Assembly: GCA_965233665.1 (NCBI GenBank)
Contig: CBDDTG010000008.1
Location: 1-64,000, forward strand
DNA length: 64,000 nucleotides
Source: Bacterioplanes sp965233665
Lineage (GTDB): Bacteria > Pseudomonadota > Gammaproteobacteria > Pseudomonadales > Oceanobacteraceae
Direction: 5' to 3'
Part shown: positions 8,302 to 16,441 of the stretch, in pieces
How positions within the stretch are numbered: position 1 is the first letter of the stretch
How the letters are laid out: the number at the start of each line of letters is the position of its first letter
Made by a program: the position numbers and the translations under genes
Notes under the pieces: model-generated
The model's database searches: none
Told to the model about the DNA's origin: nothing
What the model saw: only the letters and a program-made list of their open reading frames with translations

Positions 8302-9120
8302 GGCGCCCTTATTTACCCCTTCAAACGCCTGCACCGTGACTTCACACTGCGGATGCTCGGCTTTAATTGCCTGGGCTAGGTGCTGGGCGATGAATTCCAC
8401 TGTGGTGTCGGTATTCATCTGGTAGCAGTGTTGAGCTGGCATGCGCAGCTGAAATTCACCTTGCTGTGCCTGGTAGGCGTAATCAATGTATTGATCGTCG
8501 CGTGCCACGACGTCTTCGTCGCTGCCTAAATAAATGTCGCTCCAGCGCTTGGCCCAGCGTTGTTCTTCGCTGTGGCTGCGCTGGCCATCCAGCTGAATCA
8601 CAATGCGTGAACGGTGGCCGTGGGCAATGCGCTGGCAGTTGCCTAGGTGCTTTTTCAAACCATGGCTGTAGTGGTAAGACGCGCCTTCAATCTGCTCGGG
8701 CACAAAGCCCAGTTGCAGTTGCTCGACGTTCACCGGGAAAAAGGGTTTGAGCTGCTGTCGGCACCAGTGGGCGACGCTGTCGGCATCGATGCGATCACTG
8801 TCGATCAAGGCCACCGCTTGGCGCGGAGCGCGCATGCTGATCACACCTTGCTGGCTGCGCCACTCGAGGCTGATGCTGTCGTCCTGTTGTTGCAGGCTCA
8901 GTTCAGGGGCGTGAACGGGCAACAGCAAGCGGTGATCGACTTCGTCATCCAGCCAGTTGCGCAACGTTTTTTTTACCTGACCAAAATCACAAATCATGCC
9001 TTGGTCGTCTAAGGCGCCGTCCAGACGGGCACTGGCCCACCAGGTTTCACCTACCATGCCGCGCTGTGCGTCCAGGTAGCTGAAGTCGACGTTGGTGAGC
9101 TGATCAACAAAGAGTTGCAT
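8287..9120 (-). CDS. Double-domain 6-pyruvoyl-tetrahydropterin synthase-like (QueD-like) protein
   Basis: A 277-aa protein about twice the size of a single PTPS/QueD domain. The N-terminal half (residues 5-70) keeps GMICDFGQVKKTL and the VDHRLLLP motif but has GMVGETW where the zinc-binding HGH should be. The C-terminal half keeps the zinc-site pattern SHGL, NCQR and AHGHRS (His153, Cys162, His167, His169), then NTDTTVEFIAQ, but lacks a clear DFG..K motif. The halves therefore look like complementary degenerate copies. The ATG at 9120 has GAG at a normal distance; the longer GTG form at 9138 lacks a ribosome site. No other queuosine or folate gene is adjacent, so the reaction is uncertain. 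Confidence 0.75.
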   Translation of the reverse strand: MQLFVDQLTNVDFSYLDAQRGMVGETWWASARLDGALDDQGMICDFGQVKKTLRNWLDDEVDHRLLLPVHAPELSLQQQDDSISLEWRSQQGVISMRAPRQAVALIDSDRIDADSVAHWCRQQLKPFFPVNVEQLQLGFVPEQIEGASYHYSHGLKKHLGNCQRIAHGHRSRIVIQLDGQRSHSEEQRWAKRWSDIYLGSDEDVVARDDQYIDYAYQAQQGEFQLRMPAQHCYQMNTDTTVEFIAQHLAQAIKAEHPQCEVTVQAFEGVNKGAIASA

Positions 9121-9249
9121 GGGGGTTCTCAATCGCACTAATCGCAGGGGCGCGCATCATAACGGAGTCTGGCAATACCTGCATCTGCTAGGCAGGATGT
9201 GTGCTCGAAGGTCAGGTAGCGGTTGGTGGGCGTCGGCGAGGAAAATCCC

Positions 9250-9258
9250 TGTTATGAT
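9250..9258 (+). promoter_or_regulatory. Candidate extended -10 promoter for the first large lipoprotein gene
   Basis: TGTTATGAT reads as an extended -10 element (TGn plus TATGAT, 9253-9258) about 92 bases before the lipoprotein ATG. No good -35 box is present, as is common for extended -10 promoters. Based on motif match only. Confidence 0.4.
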
Positions 9259-9349
9259 AGCCGCCGCTGGCCAGCAGGCCGCAATGAATGCTGATATCTA
9301 TGTTCTGGTGGCGCCAGAGCTAACGGTCCGAAGTATAGAGAGATAATTG

Positions 9350-12253
9350 ATGGAGTACCGAAATAAGCTGGCATTAGGTGGGGTGTGTTTGGCCCTGATG
9401 CTGAGCGGTTGCAGTGATAACGATTCCAGCCGCAGCAGTGTGTCTGCGGTGGTGAAGGTCGGCCATGAAGATATCGATGCTGCGCTTGTGCGCTCCATCG
9501 CCGTGCAGGAGTCGGGCTTGCCTGCGGTGGATGCCGAAGGGCGGTTATCGCCATCGGCCTCCTACACAACCAACGACGAAGGGCGGGTGTCGGTGTCGGT
9601 GCCGTCCGAAGAGATACAGCTGTTCAGAGTGTTAGGTCGGGTCGAAAAAACAGAATCGGACATCGATCCTACGCTGCGTTTGTGCCAATGGGTCGCGGGT
9701 TGCGGTGAAACGCCTTTTGCCCAGAGTTATCCAGTCACAACAGAGCTGGATTGGCGCAGCGTTGTTCGTGATCTGAGCAGTGACGAAACCATTCGAGTAA
9801 CGCCGCTGACGGATTTAGCCGCCGAGTTGGCATTTGAGCGCCAGTACCTAGAATCTGCCCAAGATGCTAACGGTGGCAGCGGCGTTTGGGTCGCCAGTGG
9901 CTATTACACGGATTACTCCGTAGAGCAGGCGATTTCTCAGCTGTCGCGCTTGTTCGGCATTCTCAATGTGCAAACCAGTGCGCCGGCGGATCTGACCGAC
10001 CCAGCGAGCTGGGATGGCAGCGATGCCGTTGCTAACCAAGATAGGCTGCGCTACGGCGCCATTGTCGCTGCGTTGCAAGGCATGGCTTTCGACAATCCGA
10101 GTATTTTGAGTGAGCTGCGCCAACAGTTGGTGGAGCATGACGGTCAATTGCGCACCAGTGGCGATGGCGTCACTTTGGTGTCTGTTTACCAAGCCGCCAT
10201 CGACAACCTCAATCAATTAAGCGATTTAACCGAACGCGCCGCGCAATATCGCACCGCCGTCGTCACTGCGCTGCAAGAAGACATCGTCGCCTTACAGCAA
10301 ATGGGCGAGCTGACCGCGGTAAAACCCGCATCTGTCACCGAATTGTTAGGTGGCGATCTGGAAGACTTTACGCTGGGCTTGGCGCGTACCAAGGCGTTTG
10401 TCGATCGCCTGCAAAACCTGGAAGGCCAGTTCTTCGAGGAAGGCTATCGGCCGCAGCTGGATGCTTATTTAGAGCAGATGAAGGCCTTGGGTGATGAGCA
10501 TGCCGACAACTTAGATGCGGTGGTGCAGGCCTTTATTCAAACTCAAGAGCTGTACGTCGCTTGCCATGCCGATGCGGCTCAGTGCAATGCGAATGGCCGT
10601 GATTGGCCATGGCTGCAAAGCGTCGATGGCTTTGACGGTGAGATCCTGCGGCTCAACGGCGGTGCCATTGAAGTGGCACAACAGCCTGCCGACATTAACG
10701 CCACCGATGACGAAGATGAGCCTGCTGAATCTCAAGCCATTGACGTGCTGATCAAAGGCCAATATCAGCAAGGCGACTTGCGCTTTGTGGTCGATCATTA
10801 TTATGAAGATGACGACAGCGATGAGCCGATTGAATCGCCAGCTGGCGTGCGTTTGTATTACAGCCAAGCCAGCGCAAGTGTGCAGCCGGGCAATGAAGTC
10901 ATCGCCTATGAACTGCGTTGGCCAGATTTCCAGCTGTACGACGTTACCGACATAGAGACGGCCCAAGAAACCGAAGTCAGTGGTAGCTACATCCTGTTTT
11001 TGCGGGGAGTAAAAGACCCACAAAATCCAGACAGCGAGCGTCGCTTTAACATCGACAGTGTCATTTTGAACGGTCGGATTTCCGATGTGGTCAGTGACGA
11101 TAACGACGACGACGATGAAAAGTCGGTGATCAGCTTGACCGCATCGGCCGTCAACGCCGATGAGTTTTACCCCGCTAAGCGCTTTGCTTCCTTTAACGGT
11201 TTTTTCACGCCGCATGGCGGTGAGGGCTTTGAAAAGGGCAGCATGGTGGCTGACTTGGTTCAATATCAGTTGGGTTCTGAGACCATTGCCGGGCAGGAGG
11301 TTGAATACCTCGACTTTATTGTGCGCGGTGGTGATGCCGAGCGTTATCGCTTTTACCCAACCGTTGAGCGCACCGACGATAAAGACCGTGATAATGACGA
11401 CGATCGTAGCGAAACCTATTTGACTCACGACCGTGAAGTGTGTGATCTGGTGGAATCTGGCGACGGTTGGCAAGTCGATACCTGTCAGCCGAAAGTGCGC
11501 GCCTTAGAGCCTCGGGATCGTGACGACTTACTCAATGATTTATGGAAAGCCGGTGTGCTGTCGCGGGTGCAGGTGCCTGGTCGCGGTATCTACTTTATCG
11601 ACTGGCCAGCTGAGCAAGGCTCTGACCAGTGCCTGCAGCTGTCGCCCATTACCGACAGCGGTGTGATGTCTGGCACCCTGTACGAGCCTATGGTGCTGGG
11701 CTTGAACTCGCTGCGATTCTCGACTGAGTTGGACCTTGAATATGGTATCAGTGGTGAGCCACGCACCTTGCTCTCGGCCACCGTGACTGCCAATACGCTG
11801 GAGGATTACAGCGCGTCCGTTGCTCTGTCACACGACTACAACTCAATATCTGGCTCGGATTTGCTGGTCGGCTCTGGCGGCAGCTTGGATCGAATCATTG
11901 TGTCCTACGCGACCAATCGCACTTTTGATATTCGCGGCAGTTTGGCGGTGTATCAAGATGGCGTTAATCTCACCTTGGCCGATGGCGAGGTTGATAAGAT
12001 AGACAGCGAGCTGTCTCTGGTCGGTGTGCAAGATCGTGAGCTGACGCCGCTGCCGTATCGCTATGTGATCGACGAAGACGGCAACTACGATCGCTGTGTG
12101 ATCGCCAACCAGGCTGAGTTTGACACCACGACCAAGCTGGAAGACATGGTGTTCAATCTTAACTTCCGCGACACCGTTTACGGCCAGGTCCGTAATGAAA
12201 ACGGTGTGTGGGTGGTGCGCTACATCGATGGCACTTTTGAGACCTTGATGTAG
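9350..12253 (+). CDS. Large lipoprotein of unknown function (paralogue A)
   Basis: A 967-aa predicted lipoprotein: positively charged start, hydrophobic stretch and lipobox LSGC with Cys21. Residue +2 is Ser, so outer-membrane sorting is expected. The mature part begins with a Ser/Asp-rich linker, then a domain containing CQWVAGCGETPF, a helical middle (VYQAAIDNLN, LARTKAFVDRLQN, ACHADAAQC) and a beta-rich C-terminal half with GVKDPQNP near residue 553, VPGRGIYFIDW near 740, and the end VRYIDGTFETLM. Asp-rich runs (DDNDDDDEKS; DDKDRDNDDD) suggest acidic or calcium-binding loops. It aligns colinearly with the 974-aa lipoprotein at 16442. The ATG at 9350 follows GAGAG; the TTG at 9347 is less likely. 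I do not recognise the family. Confidence 0.85.
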   Translation: MEYRNKLALGGVCLALMLSGCSDNDSSRSSVSAVVKVGHEDIDAALVRSIAVQESGLPAVDAEGRLSPSASYTTNDEGRVSVSVPSEEIQLFRVLGRVEKTESDIDPTLRLCQWVAGCGETPFAQSYPVTTELDWRSVVRDLSSDETIRVTPLTDLAAELAFERQYLESAQDANGGSGVWVASGYYTDYSVEQAISQLSRLFGILNVQTSAPADLTDPASWDGSDAVANQDRLRYGAIVAALQGMAFDNPSILSELRQQLVEHDGQLRTSGDGVTLVSVYQAAIDNLNQLSDLTERAAQYRTAVVTALQEDIVALQQMGELTAVKPASVTELLGGDLEDFTLGLARTKAFVDRLQNLEGQFFEEGYRPQLDAYLEQMKALGDEHADNLDAVVQAFIQTQELYVACHADAAQCNANGRDWPWLQSVDGFDGEILRLNGGAIEVAQQPADINATDDEDEPAESQAIDVLIKGQYQQGDLRFVVDHYYEDDDSDEPIESPAGVRLYYSQASASVQPGNEVIAYELRWPDFQLYDVTDIETAQETEVSGSYILFLRGVKDPQNPDSERRFNIDSVILNGRISDVVSDDNDDDDEKSVISLTASAVNADEFYPAKRFASFNGFFTPHGGEGFEKGSMVADLVQYQLGSETIAGQEVEYLDFIVRGGDAERYRFYPTVERTDDKDRDNDDDRSETYLTHDREVCDLVESGDGWQVDTCQPKVRALEPRDRDDLLNDLWKAGVLSRVQVPGRGIYFIDWPAEQGSDQCLQLSPITDSGVMSGTLYEPMVLGLNSLRFSTELDLEYGISGEPRTLLSATVTANTLEDYSASVALSHDYNSISGSDLLVGSGGSLDRIIVSYATNRTFDIRGSLAVYQDGVNLTLADGEVDKIDSELSLVGVQDRELTPLPYRYVIDEDGNYDRCVIANQAEFDTTTKLEDMVFNLNFRDTVYGQVRNENGVWVVRYIDGTFETLM

Positions 12254-12260
12254 TCACGCC

Positions 12261-12294
12261 CTACGCCTGTCAGCCAATTTGCTGGCAGGCGTAG
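12261..12294. terminator. Bidirectional terminator hairpin
   Basis: CTACGCCTGTCAGC / GCTGGCAGGCGTAG forms a 14-bp stem with one wobble pair and a 6-base loop between two convergent genes. T-rich sequence (CTTTCCGTTTTCC) follows on the plus strand. Confidence 0.7.
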
Positions 12295-12312
12295 CTTTCC
12301 GTTTTCCTTCCT

Positions 12313-13248
12313 TCAATATAACCAGCCGTGCACTGCGGCACGTGCGATCACCGCCAACAAAGCCGCCATCACTGCCGGGCGCACGACGGCCATTACCCGC
12401 TTGCCCGCCGATGCCAGAATGGCGACACCGGCAACGTCTAATGGGCATATCAACAAACCGGCCAAACGGTTAATGTCTTGGCTGTTTAATAATCCTGCCT
12501 GCATTTGCTCAATGGCCAAGCCCATCATGGCGGTACCGCCGGCCACGTATTTGGTAATGATCAGCGTTAAGCTATCGGCCGGGTAGCCTAGCCAGCCCAA
12601 GGCGGGTTTGAGCGCTTGAGTGAGCCAGCTAATGGCGCCGCTGTGATCGAACAGTTTAACCGCCACCAAGGCGACTACCAGCAGCGGCAGGGCGCTCATG
12701 GCAATGTCCCAAGCATCGCGGCCTCCTTGGCGAATAATCTCCAGCAGTGACGCGGGTGACGCTACTTCTTGTTCGAAGGCGGCAGTTTGATCGTGGCTTT
12801 GGGCCGATAAATGCCGGCCAAAGACATAAAAGGTCAATACCGCAGCCAGCAGTCCGCCCAAGGTCGCGATGGCTAACGTGGCAGCCACATTGAGCCCCAG
12901 AGTGGCCATGGGAAAGACGATATTGGCTTGGCTCATCGCCAACACCATCGCCAGTGTGGCAGCGATGTGACGGTCGCTGCTGCCGCTGCTGGCCATCAGT
13001 GCCAAGGTGGCCATGGGGGCGGCAAAACTCACCAGACCCACCTGTAAAAAGGCAAATACACCCAGACCAGTCAGGCCGAACGGCAGCAAAAACGGTGTGA
13101 GCAAGCGCACCAGTCGACCCAGCCAGCCGCGGGCATCGAGCCAGCGCATCAGACTGAGCATTAAAATCATGATGGGCAGCAGAATAAACAGCGCCAGTTC
13201 AACGGCGGCGCGACCGGCATCGAGCACTAAAGCAGCAATGGCTTCCAT
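12313..13248 (-). CDS. Nucleoside-recognition (Gate) domain membrane protein
   Basis: A 311-aa hydrophobic protein with about eight membrane segments. It shows two copies of the Gate-like pattern found in SpmA/SpmB and nucleoside transporters: an N-terminal half with ALFILLPIMILML and SQANIVFP, and a C-terminal half with GGRDAWDIAMSALPLLVVAL and TKYVAGGTAMMG. It probably transports or senses a small solute; the substrate is unknown. The gene is isolated, between convergent lipoprotein A and the small gene upstream on the same strand. Confidence 0.75.
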   Translation of the reverse strand: MEAIAALVLDAGRAAVELALFILLPIMILMLSLMRWLDARGWLGRLVRLLTPFLLPFGLTGLGVFAFLQVGLVSFAAPMATLALMASSGSSDRHIAATLAMVLAMSQANIVFPMATLGLNVAATLAIATLGGLLAAVLTFYVFGRHLSAQSHDQTAAFEQEVASPASLLEIIRQGGRDAWDIAMSALPLLVVALVAVKLFDHSGAISWLTQALKPALGWLGYPADSLTLIITKYVAGGTAMMGLAIEQMQAGLLNSQDINRLAGLLICPLDVAGVAILASAGKRVMAVVRPAVMAALLAVIARAAVHGWLY

Positions 13249-13415
13249 GGGCAGTCCAGGCAGATGGGATTAGCGAAGGCGGCACTGTATCAGTTTTCTG
13301 GCAGATATTGATTTTATACCGTTATCTATCGGGTGGCAGCCGTACCGTTACGGTGTGAGTGGTCGCCGTAAAGGATAAGGTCTAATTAGGCTGGCGGTGT
13401 GAAGAGAGCAAGCAT

Positions 13416-13440
13416 AAAAAAGCCACCGCGCGGCGGTGGC
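13416..13440 (-). terminator. Terminator of the 67-aa gene
   Basis: On the minus strand a GCCACCGC / GCGGTGGC stem with a 3-base loop is followed by six T residues. It lies 56 bases past the stop of the small gene at 13496. The rest of the 247-base gap 13249-13495 shows no gene. Confidence 0.8.
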
Positions 13441-13495
13441 AAAGGGGACGCCTAACGGCTGGATCTGTCTAACTCAGGGTCTTTCTAGCCCAGAG

Positions 13496-13699
13496 TCAAA
13501 GCATCACTCCAGGTGCGATGCGTTGGTTTAGTTGTACTTTGGTGGCTGGGCGAAAACTGCTCTGTCGTTGCCAGCCCGTCTCACCACTGACGAATGGGTC
13601 GACATGAGTGATGTGCCCACCTTGCTCAAGAAAGCGCTGCACATCTGCTGCTATTTGTTGACGCCGTTGTTCGGCATCTGGCTGTTGTTTCTTGGCCAT
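13496..13699 (-). CDS. Small conserved-looking hypothetical protein
   Basis: A 67-aa, basic, soluble protein. The N-terminus MAKKQQPDAEQRRQQ is followed by ADVQRFLEQGGHITHVDPF and a C-terminal TKVQLNQRI. The start at 13699 is fixed by a strong GGAGG site five bases upstream; the longer GTG form would overlap that site. It is divergent from the malate synthase gene and has its own terminator, both signs of a real gene. I cannot assign a function; the FLxxGGxI pattern is seen in short proteobacterial proteins of unknown role. Confidence 0.7.
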   Translation of the reverse strand: MAKKQQPDAEQRRQQIAADVQRFLEQGGHITHVDPFVSGETGWQRQSSFRPATKVQLNQRIAPGVML

Positions 13700-13945
13700 A
13701 ACCACCTCCGCACATGGATGCTCTAAGTGACACAGTCAATGTATAGCTATTGTATAGCTTTGGTCAAATTAATCTCTATTTTGTGTACAAGGTGTTGGTA
13801 GAAATGCGTACGCGTGTGGCCCGTGACTACTGGTGCATGTATACTCGCGCGTCTCGGAAAGTGCCTGCAGGGAAAATCTTACCCGGGCACATTACACAAA
13901 GTGGGCTTGGCTCTGACGGAGCCATCTGAAGATTGAGGCTTAACC

Positions 13946-16123
13946 ATGACAGCATATGTTCAAAAGGGCGGACTCCAGATCGCTCAAACGCTGTACGACT
14001 TCATCAACGATCAAGCGATTCCGGGCTCGGGTGTCGATGCTGAGCACTTTTGGGCTCAGTTTGATGCCATTGCCAATGAGCTGGCGCCAGAAAACAAAGC
14101 ATTGCTGGCCAAGCGTGATGAACTGCAGGCCAAAATTGACGCGTATCACCAACAGCGCCAGGGCCAGCCTCACAACGCCGAAGAATACAAAGCCTTTTTG
14201 CAAGAGATCGGATATTTGCTGGAAGAAGGCGAAGACTTCAGTGCCAGCACCGAAAACGTCGAGCCAGAAATCGCCACCATGGCTGGGCCACAATTGGTAG
14301 TGCCGGTGATGAACGCACGTTTTGCGCTCAATGCTGCCAACGCACGCTGGGGCTCACTATACGACGCATTGTATGGCACCAATGTGATCAGCGAAGAGGG
14401 CGGTGCGGAGAAAGGCTCAGGCTACAACCCAGTGCGTGGCAACAAGGTGATCGCCTATGCCCGTAACTTCCTTGACCAAGCAGCGCCACTGGCCAGCGGC
14501 AGTCACGTCGACAGCATGGCATACCGCATTGTCGATGGCCATTTGCAAATCGCCCTAAAAGACGGCAGCACCGTGGGTCTTAAAAACCCGCAGCAACTGC
14601 AAGGCTACCAAGGTGAAGAACTGGCGCCGAGTGCCATTTTGCTGCAACACAACGGCTTGCACTTCGAGATTCAAGTCGATGCCAGCAGCCCGATTGGCTC
14701 GACCGATGCGGCCGGCGTTAAAGATGTGTTAATGGAATCTGCGCTGACCACCATCATGGACTGCGAAGATTCTGTCGCCGCCGTCGATGCAGAAGACAAA
14801 GTTACTACTTATGGCAACTGGCTGGGCTTGATGAAAGGTGACCTGTCAGAAGAAGTGAGCAAAGGCGGTAAAAGCTTTACCCGCGTGATGAACCCGGATC
14901 GCGAGTACAGCGCCCTCGATGGCAGCAGCTTCAGTCTGAAAGGCCGTTCCATGCTGTTTGTGCGCAATGTGGGTCACTTGATGACCAATCCGGCCATCTT
15001 GTTGGCCGATGGTAGCGAAGTGCCGGAAGGCATCATGGATGGCATGATGACGACCTTGATCGCCATGCACGACCTTAACGGCAATGCACCGTTTCGCAAC
15101 TCAACCACCGGTTCGGTGAACATTGTGAAGCCGAAAATGCACGGCCCTGAAGAGGTCGCCTTTGCCGACAAGCTGTTTGGCCGCATTGAAGATGCCCTGA
15201 GCCTGCCGCGCTTTACCGTAAAAATGGGCATCATGGATGAAGAGCGTCGCACCACGGTTAACCTGAAAGAGTGCATTCGTGCCGCCAAAGACCGCGTGGT
15301 GTTTATCAATACCGGCTTCCTCGATCGCACCGGTGATGAAATTCATACTTCCATGCTGGCCGGTCCGTTTATCGCCAAAACCCAGATGAAGCAGCAAACC
15401 TGGATCAAAGCCTACGAAGATTGGAACGTCGACGTCGGCCTGCGCTGCGGGTTATCGGGTCGTGCGCAAATCGGTAAGGGCATGTGGCCGATTCCGGATG
15501 AAATGGGCATGATGATGGAGCAAAAAATTGGCCACCCGCAAGCCGGTGCCAATACCGCCTGGGTGCCATCGCCCACGGCCGCCACATTGCATGCGCTGCA
15601 TTATCATCAAGTGGACGTGTTTGCCGTGCAGGAAAAACTCAAGCAGCGCCCACATGCTTCGGTTGACGACATTTTGTGCGTGCCTGTGATGATCGCTGAA
15701 GACACTGCAGCGCTGAGCCCGGAGTTTATCCAGAACGAGATCGACAACAACTGCCAGGGGATTCTGGGTTATGTTGTGCGTTGGGTAGATCAGGGTGTTG
15801 GTTGCTCCAAAGTGCCTGACATCAACCATGTCGGCCTGATGGAAGACCGCGCGACCTTGCGCATCTCCTCTCAACATTTGGCCAACTGGCTGGCGCATGG
15901 CGTGTGCACCCGTGAACAGGTAGAAGACGGCCTGAAGCGCATGGCAGCCATTGTCGACGAGCAAAATGCGGGCGATCCGGCCTACATCAACATGGCGCCT
16001 GGGTTTAACAGCATTGCTTTCCAGGCGGCCTCTGACCTGATCTTCAAAGGCAAGGAGCAGCCCAGTGGTTATACCGAGCCACTGCTGCATGAGTACCGCT
16101 TGAAGTTCAAAGCCGCGCACTAA
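13946..16123 (+). CDS. glcB: Malate synthase G
   Basis: Condenses glyoxylate with acetyl-CoA to malate in the glyoxylate bypass and glycolate use. The 725-aa length is that of the single-chain G isoform. Visible are the N-terminal MTAYVQKGGLQIAQTLYDF, the domain stretch GPQLVVPVMNARFALNAANA, the core TTIMDCEDSVAAVDAEDK, NTGFLDRTGDEIHT with the glyoxylate-site Arg region, and MEDRATLRISSQHLANWL near the catalytic Asp. The 246-base upstream region holds a TATACT at 13840-13845 but no good -35 box. A terminator follows directly. No isocitrate lyase or glycolate oxidase gene is nearby. Confidence 0.97.
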   Translation: MTAYVQKGGLQIAQTLYDFINDQAIPGSGVDAEHFWAQFDAIANELAPENKALLAKRDELQAKIDAYHQQRQGQPHNAEEYKAFLQEIGYLLEEGEDFSASTENVEPEIATMAGPQLVVPVMNARFALNAANARWGSLYDALYGTNVISEEGGAEKGSGYNPVRGNKVIAYARNFLDQAAPLASGSHVDSMAYRIVDGHLQIALKDGSTVGLKNPQQLQGYQGEELAPSAILLQHNGLHFEIQVDASSPIGSTDAAGVKDVLMESALTTIMDCEDSVAAVDAEDKVTTYGNWLGLMKGDLSEEVSKGGKSFTRVMNPDREYSALDGSSFSLKGRSMLFVRNVGHLMTNPAILLADGSEVPEGIMDGMMTTLIAMHDLNGNAPFRNSTTGSVNIVKPKMHGPEEVAFADKLFGRIEDALSLPRFTVKMGIMDEERRTTVNLKECIRAAKDRVVFINTGFLDRTGDEIHTSMLAGPFIAKTQMKQQTWIKAYEDWNVDVGLRCGLSGRAQIGKGMWPIPDEMGMMMEQKIGHPQAGANTAWVPSPTAATLHALHYHQVDVFAVQEKLKQRPHASVDDILCVPVMIAEDTAALSPEFIQNEIDNNCQGILGYVVRWVDQGVGCSKVPDINHVGLMEDRATLRISSQHLANWLAHGVCTREQVEDGLKRMAAIVDEQNAGDPAYINMAPGFNSIAFQAASDLIFKGKEQPSGYTEPLLHEYRLKFKAAH

Positions 16124-16132
16124 GCGCAAACC

Positions 16133-16160
16133 AAGCCCGGCCTTAGCGCCGGGCTTTTTT
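16133..16160 (+). terminator. glcB terminator
   Basis: AAGCCCGGC / GCCGGGCTT forms a 9-bp stem with a 6-base loop followed by a T run, starting 9 bases after the malate synthase stop. Confidence 0.9.
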
Positions 16161-16441
16161 GTGCCTGATGATACTCTGGCCATTGTGAGTAAGCGGTCAG
16201 TAAAGTGCACTCGGGGCTTTAACCCCGTGGTGGAAAGTCATTACAATCGACGAACTTAGCAGGCTCGATGGACACGCATGGACAGGGCCTGCCGTCGCAG
16301 TGATGACAGCTCAATCATTGCTGTTGCCACGAAAAACTGAGCCAGTTTGCTGTGCTTTTTTAAGGCATGGCCAACAATCCAACACCAACAACAGGCCTGC
16401 TTAATGCGTGTCAGCATGGCCTTATAACTAGAAGAATAATT

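Noticed and set aside
10511..11473. Minus-strand open frame of 320 codons
   Set aside because: It lies fully antisense inside lipoprotein A, has no ribosome site or recognisable motif, and its composition is what the reverse strand of an Asp-rich gene gives.
15452..16210. Minus-strand open frame of 252 codons over the glcB end
   Set aside because: It runs through the glcB terminator and is antisense to conserved catalytic sequence.
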